Source of the DNA: Lepas anatifera
Lineage: Eukaryota > Arthropoda > Thecostraca > Lepadidae
Length of the DNA: 64,000 nucleotides
NCBI GenBank assembly: GCA_034440635.1
Contig: JAOTON010001041.1
Location: forward strand, 62,001 to 126,000
Direction: 5' to 3'
Below, one piece after another: positions 44,170-53,843 of this stretch. The notes under the pieces were generated by a model that saw nothing but the letters and a program-made list of their open reading frames with translations, was not told the DNA's origin and made no database searches. The first letter of the stretch is position 1; each line of letters opens with the position of its first letter. The position numbers were made by a program, and so were the translations under genes.

Positions 44170-47100
44170 TTAAAGATTTGTTATTTGAACTTGAGCCTGT
44201 CCTGCAATCAAAACCCTCTCGATTTCCTCCCATTTAGATTTGTGATCGCGCTCTTTGTTTTGGATAGCTGCAATAGCTTTTTCTGTGTGCTTATCCATTA
44301 ACAGCCGTAGCATGAGAGCGTCGACTGCAAGCAATTTGTTTTTCGCTATCATCATTTTCCCAATTAGAATGATATGATTTATTAGAGGAGAATCGTCCAC
44401 TCCAAAAATAACTTGAAATTTTGTAAATCCCCGAAGCTCTGAGGAAATCCCTGTAATCCTAAGATGATTTGAAACTGCCTCCCAAAACATTTTGACAACT
44501 GGGCAGCTCCAGAATTTATGTATGAGAGTTTCCGTCCTGTTATTGCATCGTGTGCAATCCCTAGAATCTACTAGTCCCATTTGATACAGCTTCCTGTTAG
44601 TGCTAATTATCCGTGTGGTAATTTTATATTGTATTGCTTGATACGCGATTGAGGGAGTAGTACTTTTCGGTAAATTATACCATAATGGCCACTCTGTCTC
44701 ACCGAATTCAATTTCCTAAGCACTTTCCCATGAATTTCCATCATCCTTATGCTTTCCGCTCAGCAAAATATTGTATATATGTTTGTTTCCGTACCTTCTT
44801 TGAGTAATAGCACGTATACTCGGATGAATTATTGGGCCCGTTACCCTTGCCTTCTGAGGCCACCTATTCCATTCAGTTGGAAGGCTTCTAACCAAACCAT
44901 AGTAATCTAACTGCATACCTTGAATTTGATAGGCTTGTTTTATTTCTTCAAAAGTCATTAGCTGCCCATTACTTCCAAGCAGATCATTTATATGCCTTAA
45001 GCCTTTTCTATGCCACGATGTAATGATATTGTCTTCAAACCTGGTACAGTTTGAAAACCATAAGCCGCAATTAGCTATTTCCTCCAGGTTCGGGGCAAAG
45101 CAATCGTCAAAGGTCGCCAGTGCTATAAAAACTTCTTTCCAAAACTTATTTTTTGTTGAACTTGCAATTTTTCTCATTGATTGTGAGTTCCTTTCCCATA
45201 AACAACTTTCCTCTGATATAGTCTCATTGAAAAGGAAACACCAATCATGGCGGCTCATTATTTCTTTTTTAACCCAACTCACTTTGAGCGCCAAAATATA
45301 TACTTCTAAATCGATCATTCCTTGTCCACCAGCTGAGATCGTCCGGCACAGACTGTTTCTTTTTATTTTATCTGTCTTCCCGCCCCATATAAATGCAAAA
45401 ATCTCCTTTTTAAGCTTGTGAATGCAACTTGCTGGGGGATTTGGAAGAGCTGTGAAAATATGCGTAAACAAAGGAATCAGCAACGTTTTAATTATAACGA
45501 TCTTCCCTGTAAGAGAAAGGAATCTATTTTTCCAGCTTTTGATAATCTTTCTGGCTTTGCAGAATTTTTCTTCAAAGTTTTCTGACCAGGTTTCCAAATC
45601 GTTGTTAGCATAAACTATTCCTAAGACCTTTAGCTTGGACACCCATTTCACTGGGAGGTCAGTGCATATAGGCTGTTTCTCGGATGCATTGTACCCTGCC
45701 CAGAATGCGTGTGTTTTAGCAATATTTGGTTTTAATCCTGAGAATTTTGCAAAAACTCCAAGTTCGTCGAAAAGCGCTCTGTAGCCATTCACGTCACCAC
45801 CCAAGAAACAAAGAGTGTCGTCTGCATAAGCTGACACCTTGTATTCCTTAGATTTGATTTTGACCCCTCTTATATTTGATTTTTTCTTGATGCCTTCTAA
45901 CAGAGCACCAATTACAAGAATAAATATATAGGGTCTTAAGGGATCTCCTTGTCTGCAAGACCTATGCAGGTTTATTTTCTCTGAAATGTGTCCATTGTGT
46001 ACTAGCCTAGATGATGAGTTAACATAAAGGATATTAAACCAATTAATTGTATCTTCGGGGAAGTTTGAATTTCTGAGGACAAGTCTGGCAAAATCCCAAT
46101 TCACCGAGTTAAATGCATCCTTGATATCAAGGCTTAAAAAAGGCTGTCCTCTCTTCTGCTTTAAGTTGCTGGATGAGGTCGTATGTTAACCGACTGTTAC
46201 CCGCGATGCATCTCCCTTTAATAAAACCAGTTTGTTCTTCACCAACTATCTCTGGTAAAGCGAGTTTGAAACGATTTGATAGAGCCGAGGAAATAATTTT
46301 GTAGCTAGAGTTTAATAACGTAATCGGCCGATAGGAACTTAGCTCATTTCCAGGCTTATTGGGTTTTGGAAGAAGCGTTAATATGCCCTCTCGTAAGGTT
46401 GCTGGAAGTAAGGACACATCATGACTTTCATTGACCATGCGAAAGAAAAAATGTTAAAGCTTCCCCAAAATACTTTATAGAATTCGTTGGGAAATCCATC
46501 AGTGCCAGGCGCACGGTTGGCCCCCATGGACCTAAGTGCTGATGAAAGCTCTTCTATTGACAATGGTGCACCTATTTCTGTTTTTTGAGATTCACTTAGC
46601 CTGGGAATTGATATATTCTCAAGAAAGGATGTTGCTTCCCCCTTATCGATTGTACGCTCAGCAAATAGATCTTTGTAATGTTTGGTCAGTATGCCCATTA
46701 TTTCTTTTTGATCTGTGGTATTTTCACCGTTGTCTTTCCTCAATGTCAATATTTGCCTATTCAAGTAATTACGCTTCTCTAAATTAAGGAAATACCTTGA
46801 GTGTTTCTCCCCTTTCTCATACCATCTTACCCTGGCTCTGGTCATAATACCTTCGATTTTTATGGATCGTATTTGCTCCAACTTCTCCTTACGTTTTGCT
46901 AATTCGTTACGGTCATGATCTGTTAATAGATCATTCTCAACACCATCCATGTCTTCTATTTTCTTTCTCAGTTCAGACTCCTCTGCTTTCATTTGACGCC
47001 TCTTCTAAATCGAGTACGATATTGTCTCCGTACGCATATTTAACACCAGAACTTCCCAAAATTGTTGCCATGAGATTGAAATTTCTACTTCCCCAGGGAA

Positions 47101-47972
47101 CTCATGTACAAAAGTGGCATTATACACCGGAAGTGAGTACATTTGAAGTGTGTTATGTATACATAAATTAATTTTTCCACGTAAATATTGTCCTTTAGGA
47201 GTGAGCAATTCATCTTGTAAAAACCTTTTCCTCTGGATGCTGAGCCCAGCTGGACGCATAGGCCTACCATCCGATGATCAAACCTATAGCATGAGACTAT
47301 GTTAACTTCAGATATGTAAGAATTAAAACTTTCCGTGACCAAGAAAAAGTCTAGACGTGCCTGCTTTCTTGGAGGGTTACCAACTGCCCAAGTGAACTTT
47401 CTTTGATCAGGATAACGATCCCTAAACACATCAATAAGTTCTAGATTTTCCATAACATTAATCAGCTTTTGTCTAGCCCTAGGATTGTTGTGTGATGCAT
47501 AATTTTCAGTATCTAATTCGAAGTTCAAAGCAATGTTGAAATCTCCAGCGAGAATCACGGGGGTATCGGTGTCTCCTTTGATATCTCTGCAAATATCTTC
47601 TATTTCTTGGTAAAAGGCAGGGTTATCAGTATTGGGTCCATAGACATTAGCCAGGATTATATCCATCTCTCGATTAATAGTCGCTTTCGTAATAACAAAA
47701 TTTCCACCTTTGTCTAATCGTGTTTCTGCAAAAGAAATATCTACCAAGTTCGTCAGTATTGCAACACCCCTAGAATTATGTGCAAAACCTGCGACAAGTA
47801 CATCTTTTCCCCAAATATTGCGAAACCAATGCTCTTTAGAGGGATGACAATGAATATCCTGGAGAAATATGATATTAAAACCCGACCCCTTCAAATAATT
47901 AAGAACATCGTGACGTTTTTTAAAGTCTCCTAATCCTCTACAATTGAGAGATCCTATCTTTAACTCCCCCAT
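44170..47972 (-). pseudogene. L1-like LINE ORF2: endonuclease and reverse transcriptase
   Basis: ATG at 47972 opens an endonuclease with SLNCRGL, LQDIHC, ANVYGPN, LAGDFNIAL and a final DH near 47270. Frame breaks follow near 47100, 46450, 46110 and 44710. RT blocks are readable between them: RAPGTDGFPNEFYK (near 46500), LLPKPNKPG and SYRPITLLN (near 46340), EEQTGFIKGR (near 46220), RQGDPLRPYIF (near 45940) and the catalytic Y-A-D-D at 45817-45828. The C-terminal part (44580-44170) has C-X2-C-X7-H-X4-C (CTRCNNRTETLIHKFWSC). Copying is lost, because no single frame spans the protein. Confidence 0.93.
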
Positions 47973-48347
47973 GTTGAGACTAATATAAGAGTTGCAGGGC
48001 CCTTGCTATGTACCTGAACAAGACACGAAATTACAACTAGCTTCTGCTTCTTACAATAAGGCTCAGTCCCAATTCTGTATGTCCCGTTACAAGAAAATAT
48101 CATGTCCCTTCTCGATAATGTCAAAAAAGCAAGACTAGTCATGTGGTACATGCCTTGGTCCTAGCACTTTACGTCTGACGAATGGATCTGAGCGCACATA
48201 TTCCACTCCTGGAGCAACACATCCCATCGCACACACAAACTCATCTGGCAGAATAGGCTGGTGAAGGAATGACAGGTAAACAATGGGCTATACCAACAAT
48301 AAGCGAACACGTGTCTCTGCATTGCTACTCTTACGTTCATATAACCT

Positions 48348-49577
48348 TTAATCATTCTTTCTGTGGACGGTAGCCTCCGCGTAGAAACTTCTTATGTCTC
48401 CCGCTCCGCGCCGGCGGAGACCCTCACTCCTACCGGCAGACGCTTGCAGCTGTCCTTGAGGAGCGTTTCCAGCAGGTGGCCATCGTGTTGCACCTTGCCC
48501 GGTTGGCCTACCTGTTGTCTCTATAGGTTCTATCTGCTCTTGTGTGTTCTCCTGTCTTTCTTCTTCTCTTCTGTAGCTTCTGAAGGCTCCAGCGTTGGCG
48601 GGGTCTGATCGAAGCTGGCTCGCACAGCTGCTAGCCTCTCTGTGTCCTACGGTCTCGTCTTCCGTTGTGTCATGGACTCGTGGAGGTGGAGAGTAGTACG
48701 ACTGTACCAAGCTTCCATCTCTTCCTTCTGTTTCTGCGGCTCGCTGGGTACTGGTCCCGGGTGGAGAATGGTTGTTCCGAGCTGGCGGCTCTGTTCTTGG
48801 CATGTGCTCATTTCGCTCTGTGTTCACGCCCTGCCGCTGTGAGGTCAGTCGGGTGATAAGCCGCTGTAGTGCCTCCTCGCTGTGTACAGGCATGGTCCGA
48901 GCACCGCTTGACTCCACATAAAAAATGGAGCCAGAACGGGTGCTCACCACCATGAGAAGACCTCTGCGCTTCAGCTTCATCAGCTCGGCAAACCAGTCTT
49001 GACGCCTGTCGGTAAGCCTTTCGCGGACGAAAAGGCCTGTACCTCGAAGTCTGGTCTTGCTCCGGAAGATCTGATCTCTGTTCGAGCCGGGAAAGCTGTG
49101 CGTGAAGCGCACCCATATCTCTCCCCTCTTTCGGTGGACCTCCCTGACTTGATTGGGATCCAGGCGGAGCCCCAACAGAGACATCAGCATTCCGTGTAGA
49201 AGGCGTGGTGCATCCTCGGGTCGGTCTTCTCGTGACAGTTTCGGAATCGCTGGCCCTGAGAAAATGAGCCAGTCGAGCAGTTTTTCCTGCTCAGATGAGT
49301 CCAGCTGACCCTCCACTGCTCGAAGGCGAGTCCGGCACTGCTCAAATCCTTCTTTTGCCTCGGAGGCCATCCTTTCAGCTTCAGCAAGCCTTCGGCACAC
49401 TACTTCGTTTGGTGATAGCGCAAAGTTCAGGGACTCTTCAACTGCCGTTATTCTGTTATCAATTTCTTTCTTGACTTGCTCAGTGATTTCTCTTTTTGTT
49501 CGGGCTAGCTCCAGGGTGATGAAGCTCTTCAAATCGGCAATCCTTACATTCTCAGACGTCGACTCTTGTTCATCCAT
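48348..49577 (-). CDS. L1-like LINE ORF1 protein, open frame
   Basis: This uninterrupted 409-codon frame is the only long element gene in the window that is still open. The first ~110 residues are rich in heptad-like E/K/L/R patterns, suggesting a coiled coil for trimer formation. Residues ~120-240 look like the L1 ORF1 RNA-binding core: the LDWLIFSGPAIP and LLGLRLDPNQV..VHRKR segments, and FVRERLTDRRQDWFAELMKL followed by a G.IFYV strand. The tail is hydrophilic and low-complexity (P, Q, E, R), with no zinc knuckles. The start is ATG 49577. The protein should coat the element RNA. With ORF2 broken it cannot move this copy but could be made if transcribed. Confidence 0.85.
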   Translation of the reverse strand: MDEQESTSENVRIADLKSFITLELARTKREITEQVKKEIDNRITAVEESLNFALSPNEVVCRRLAEAERMASEAKEGFEQCRTRLRAVEGQLDSSEQEKLLDWLIFSGPAIPKLSREDRPEDAPRLLHGMLMSLLGLRLDPNQVREVHRKRGEIWVRFTHSFPGSNRDQIFRSKTRLRGTGLFVRERLTDRRQDWFAELMKLKRRGLLMVVSTRSGSIFYVESSGARTMPVHSEEALQRLITRLTSQRQGVNTERNEHMPRTEPPARNNHSPPGTSTQRAAETEGRDGSLVQSYYSPPPRVHDTTEDETVGHREASSCASQLRSDPANAGAFRSYRREEERQENTQEQIEPIETTGRPTGQGATRWPPAGNAPQGQLQASAGRSEGLRRRGAGDIRSFYAEATVHRKND

Positions 49578-49768
49578 AACATCTTCGTTCGTTTCTGCGC
49601 GTGGGTTTTTTTCCGTTAGCCTTCTGCAGGGGGCTGGGATTTTTTCGTTTACCCATATCTTCTATTGCGGTCTAGCCGATTCAAATGCAGAAAAGCTTAG
49701 AATACATAACAGGAACTTTCTCCAGCAGGGTAATGTCCTCAGTGTGAAGTGAGGCAGTGCTAAAAGTT

Positions 49769-49860
49769 TTCGCCGCCTACGGTCTTGAACCTGTGACCTA
49801 GACAATCACGCTTCTATTGACACGGTGCACATCCGCGATACCACTCGGCTACGGAGGCTA
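49769..49860 (-). other. tRNA-like sequence in the L1-like LINE leader
   Basis: On the minus strand an A-box match TAGCCGAGTGG and a B-box match GGTTCAAGACC lie about 50 bp apart. The outer strands GCCTCCG and CGTAGGC pair at 6 of 7 positions. The ~90-nt length and the long region between anticodon and T arms recall a class II tRNA (Leu/Ser). The T stem is poorly paired and no 3' CCA context or terminator is evident, so it is not called a functional tRNA. It could serve as an internal polymerase III promoter or be a captured SINE head. Confidence 0.7.
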
Positions 49861-50147
49861 TTGCTGAGAGAGTCTTCCATCTCCGAGTGGTTTCTCTTCC
49901 GTAGTGTCCTCTTGTAACCCTCCCGGCAGTATGGCGGCCGACGGGTACACCCTCATCCACTGCCGACACTACAAACCTATTGTCGACCGTGTACACTGGC
50001 TCAACTGGGTGGAAGGCAATCTAATAACAAACTACCACATCAGTTCTATCTTTCAACCTCACTAAAAGCACCTTTCTATTATTTTATACGGCCATAATTC
50101 CGAAAATTAGCGGGAGCGCACATAACACGACCACACGGGGCGACGGT

Positions 50148-52521
50148 CGGGACCTGACACAATTACCTACGAGATGTTGCGGCACGTTCCTGACTGCTCT
50201 CTTCTATCACTGCTTGGCATATTTAACCATATATGGTTGCAGGATGACTTTCCAGACCAGTGGCGCGAGGCCACCATAATACCAATCCTCAAGCCAGGAA
50301 AGCCAGGAGTGTCTCCTGATGACTTCCGCCCGATATCTCTCACCTCCTGTGTGTGTTAACTGCTTGAAAGAATGGTTAATACTAGGCTCATGTGGTTCTT
50401 GGAGACCAATCAACTGCTTTCGAACGTCCAGTGTGGTTTTCGCCGAGGCAGAAGTACTGTCGACCATCTTCTTTCTCCCGATGCTGATGTCCGTAAAGGC
50501 TTCTCTGACAAACAACACACAATAGCTATTTTCTACGACGTAAAGCAGGCCTATGATTCGGTATGGAGGCATGGCATCCTGCAAAAGGTGTTTGGATTGG
50601 GCATACGGGGTCATATGGGCTGGTTTCTCTCAAATTTCTTGCGAAGCCGTCGGTTTAGATTCAGGATAGGTAGCGTGCAGTCAGAGCAGCGAGCGCAGGG
50701 AAGCGGAACGGCCCAAGGTAGCGTGATCTCTGTGACCATGTTCGCTATCGCAATCAACGCGACATATCACATAACCTACCACGTAATATCAACACAGCTC
50801 TATTCGTAGACGATTTCAGCATGTGGGTAACGGCGTCGTCCACAGCCGCTGCAGAAAGGCAGCTACAGCTCGGACTGACGAAGTTGCAGCGGTGGAGCTC
50901 CAAAAATCGCCTACAATTCTCAACGACAAAAACGAAATGTATGCATTGTTGCCGCAGACGCAGCCCGTGTGATGATCCCACACTAACTATGTATGGAGAA
51001 AGAATCCAGGTAGTCGCACATGCACGGTTCCTGGGCCTGTCTTTTGACTCTAAGTTGACTTATATAAACCACTTCAAGGCCGTAAGGGAAAGGTGTTTCA
51101 AGGATCTGAACATTCTGAAGGTTATAACTAAGTTTAAGTATGGCGCAGACAGAAAAACACTATTGATGGTATACCGATCGCTAATTCGATCAAAAATTGA
51201 ATATGGCTGCATGGTATACGATTCAGTCACGGAGACAGCAAAATCTATGCTAAATACCATACATCACCATGCCATTCGAATTATCATCGGTGCATTCCAC
51301 ACATCGCCTACCGCCAGCATACTCGTCGAGGCAAACGAGATGCCGTTAGACTTTCGACGTCGTGTCCTTGCGATGAAATACACTCTGAAAATAAAACAGT
51401 CTCCAAACCATCCAACATACAGTAAGCTATTCTCTGATGACATCAGACACCCGGAAGAAAACCGATCCCGAAATAGATACCCTGGTCTCAGAATTGGAGC
51501 GTGGCTGAGGGAAGCAGGAGTTGACTGTGAACAGGTTGAGACTTTCCAGAATCCCTTATTAGAACCATGGACTCTCCCAGAGCCTCAGGTGGACACCAGT
51601 TTGCTTGTTAAGACCAAGGATCTGCCGCCTGTTGCGGTCCGGCAGATTTTCTGGGAACACGTAAATGACATGTATTCAGGTTTTGAGATCTATTATACAG
51701 ACGGATCTAAGACGGAAAGCGGTGTCGGATGTGCGTATGTAAGTGATGGAATTGAAAAAGGTTAAACACTCCCTGTGACAGCATCCGTTTTTACTGCTGA
51801 AATTTACGCTATCTTCCGAGTTTTAGACCAGGTGTTGCGGTCGAGGAGACGCAAATACGTTGTATTTACTGACTCACTATCGTCTTTGCAAGCACTAACA
51901 TCATTTGATTTCCATCCCTCATCGTCATATATTCTGGAACTTATTCGGAATAAGATGCACAGATCACACTGCCAACAAAGACAATTAACACTGGCATGGG
52001 TGCCCAGCCACGTGGGAGTGCCTGGCAATGAGCAATGTGACACTGCGGCGAAGGATGCGTCACGGGGTATCGTGCCGTCAGGAATAAAAGTGCCTTACTC
52101 TGACTGTTTCCCTGCCATCAGGCAGTATGCATTCGAGTCTTGGCAACAGAGATGGGACAATGATCCCAAAGGCTCCAAATTGCGCCTTATGAAGCCCAGG
52201 ATCGGCGCGTCGTCATCGGCCAACGCCAGGTGCAGAACGAACGAGGTCGTTTTAGCCAGATTGCGTATAGGACACACACACTACACTCACTCGTTCCTTC
52301 TGAGAGGAGAGGAGCCACCGGAGTGCCCGCGATGTGGGGAACACCTCACTGTTAAGCATGTTCTCACTGACTGCCGGGACTGTGAGATTGAGAGGAGGGC
52401 TCACTTCCCAGCAGATTTTTCACTCGGGTCCCTTATTGGTGAGTCGCCGTCAGTCGATGTGGCAACAATATCAGCTTTTTTAAAGAGTATCGCATTCAAT
52501 GTCATTTATTCACCCTCGTAG
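50148..52521 (+). pseudogene. I-group LINE ORF2 part 2: reverse transcriptase, RNase H, C-terminus
   Basis: The reading resumes after the L1-like insertion with the remainder of the P-G-P-D block, then DQWREATIIPILKPGK and FRPISLTSC. A TAA at 50357-50359 and frame shifts near 50360 and 50740 follow. Later blocks are QCGFRRGRSTVDHL, DVKQAYDSV and GTAQGSVIS. The catalytic F-V-D-D lies at 50803-50814, in the frame that runs 50821-51765. RNase H has YYTDGSKTE near 51690, a stop at 51763-51765, then AEIYAIF, FTDSLSSL, WVPSHVGVPGNE. The C-terminal C-X2-C-X7-H-X4-C (CPRCGEHLTVKHVLTDC) lies near 52325. The stop is at 52519-52521. Confidence 0.92.
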
Positions 52522-52710
52522 TTTTTTCTCACTTCATTTATGTAGCAGACAGACACAATTGGTAATACCACAGGGTTAGTACTTTTTAGGTATAAACCCC
52601 CTTTTTAGCACCTGACCTGTTGCAGCCCTCACTGCTATACTTCATTTAATGTTATGGGCGCCATATGACCCAGCTGTCGGTGCGCCCAAAAACCCCAACA
52701 ATGATGATGA
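52522..52710 (+). other. I-group LINE 3' untranslated region with (ATG)n tail
   Basis: About 190 bp after the ORF2 stop, ending AATGATGATGA before the 10-bp target duplication. The short trinucleotide tail takes the place of poly-A. Confidence 0.85.
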
Positions 52711-53291
52711 TCTCCAAATCGTAGTATGCTGGACCCTTTTCCAGCTTCATATTGCTACGTTTGACCTGTGATCTTTGAGAGGTCATCTGGGGCTACTTAA
52801 GCAGTTTTCAGACTTAGGTCATTAACTTTGCCTGAAATGATGATACAGCTTTTATTTTGATACCATTGCGTTTGGACTACTATGGCGAGTCGATTGATAT
52901 GCATATTGGCTATGCTAGGGTAAAAAGTGAGCTTGACATGACCCGAGGTGAAGTCATTTTCGTGTTTTGACCTTTGACCTAATCAAATTAGGCATCATTA
53001 GGTTTGCCGTGACGAGAGGAAGCGAATGATGCCTAAAAAATGATTCCAACTCAAATCTGTCAGATGCTAGATCCCAAAGACTACTCAAAATATCACCTTC
53101 TTTGACCTGTCATGACCTCAATACTAATCTCAGCCAAAAAGTGACTAAATAATTTCTTCATAAATTTTTATGAGCTATCCACCAGCGTTCGCCTTTTTCG
53201 CTCTCCTGCATAGGGACCAAGTTCGAGGGGGTGTTCAAACACCCCCTGCCAGGGCGAAGGTGGCTCAGAGGCCCACCGGGGCATGGGTTAA

Positions 53292-53843
53292 TGTATCGAA
53301 AAAAGGTATAGCACGAAGACCATCCAGAAAACAATTACGGGTCAAGAACTCTGACAAATGTTTTCATTGTCACACACACTGCAAGGGTGCGGGTTGACAA
53401 TGAAAACATGCTCTGAGTGAACATTCTCTCCGCAGGGACAAACGCGTGGGTTGTCATTCTAGGGGTTACTGCCTCCATAGGAGTGAGACAGGCCTTCCCT
53501 AGAGCTGCAAGGGTCCTTCATTAGATAGCGCTACAATCACGACACACTCATTTAGCGTGCTGTTATGATGCAGGTAATAAGCCTATATCCGACGACCGAA
53601 GCTGCATAAGCCTTACCAGAATAGAGCGTAAATAAAAATTAGAGACATATACTTGATCAATGTTACATGCCATTTATTCTGCTAACTTTCTTCTCAGCGT
53701 GAGATTTTTGGGGCCACTGGCTCGCAAATCTTACGAACCATATCTATATATACCCCTTGATGGAAAGTAGCGTTCGCCTTCGCAACTGCCTATCAAATGG
53801 CGGCTGCCGGTGCTGACAACAGAGCTAGAGAGAAGTCGAGTAG
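53292..53843. other. Non-coding stretch
   Basis: No gene was found. A GTTTTCATTGTCA word and its complement TGACAATGAAAAC occur about 30 bp apart (53360-53408), a small inverted repeat. Confidence 0.45.

Larger units (their letters stand above)
43148..50160 (-). mobile_element. L1/Tx1-like LINE, full length, inserted in the I-group LINE
   Basis: Thirteen-base repeats CGGGACCTGACAC (43148-43160 and 50148-50160) flank a 6987-bp element on the minus strand. The side next to the first repeat is a T-rich run on the plus strand, i.e. a poly-A-type tail. From its 5' end it has a ~570-bp leader with a tRNA-like sequence, ORF1 (49577-48348), a 375-bp spacer, ORF2 (47972-44170) and a ~1-kb 3' UTR. There is no RNase H after the RT. 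This layout and a coiled-coil ORF1 suit the L1/Tx1 group. Confidence 0.93.
37311..52720 (+). mobile_element. I-group LINE, full length, with two nested insertions
   Basis: Ten-base direct repeats TCTCCAAATC at 37311-37320 and 52711-52720 flank the element (37321-52710). The uninterrupted sequence of the TTAA element (AATTCGTAGTATCCTGG near 10005) matches the join. It has a ~860-bp GC-rich 5' region, a Gag-like ORF1, an ORF2 with endonuclease, RT and RNase H, and a short (ATG)n 3' tail. Removing the hAT-like element (39518-41383 plus 8 bp) and the L1-like LINE (43161-50147 plus 13 bp) leaves about 6.5 kb, a normal full length. Both ORFs carry point breaks. Confidence 0.93.
36901..53291 (+). 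mobile_element. TTAA-family element, type A, split by an I-group LINE
   Basis: The left end CCCTCGCCCCGGTGG starts at 36903, where the flanking TTAA has decayed to ACAA. Hairpin GGGGGT...ACCCCC lies at 36918-36938. The right end has hairpin GGGGGTGTTCAAACACCCCC at 53227-53246, linker AGGGCGAAGGTGGCTCA, terminus CACCGGGGCATGGG and TTAA at 53288-53291. The LINE occupies 37321-52710. Without it the element is about 1.0 kb and aligns with 8616-10250. No transposase is encoded. Confidence 0.88.

Noticed and set aside
45023..45613. Plus-strand frames of 132 and 63 codons
   Set aside because: They are shadows of the minus-strand L1-like reverse transcriptase.
49769..49860. A functional tRNA-Leu or tRNA-Ser gene
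   Set aside because: A and B boxes are present, but the T stem does not pair, the anticodon arm is unclear and no terminator follows. Kept as tRNA-like only.
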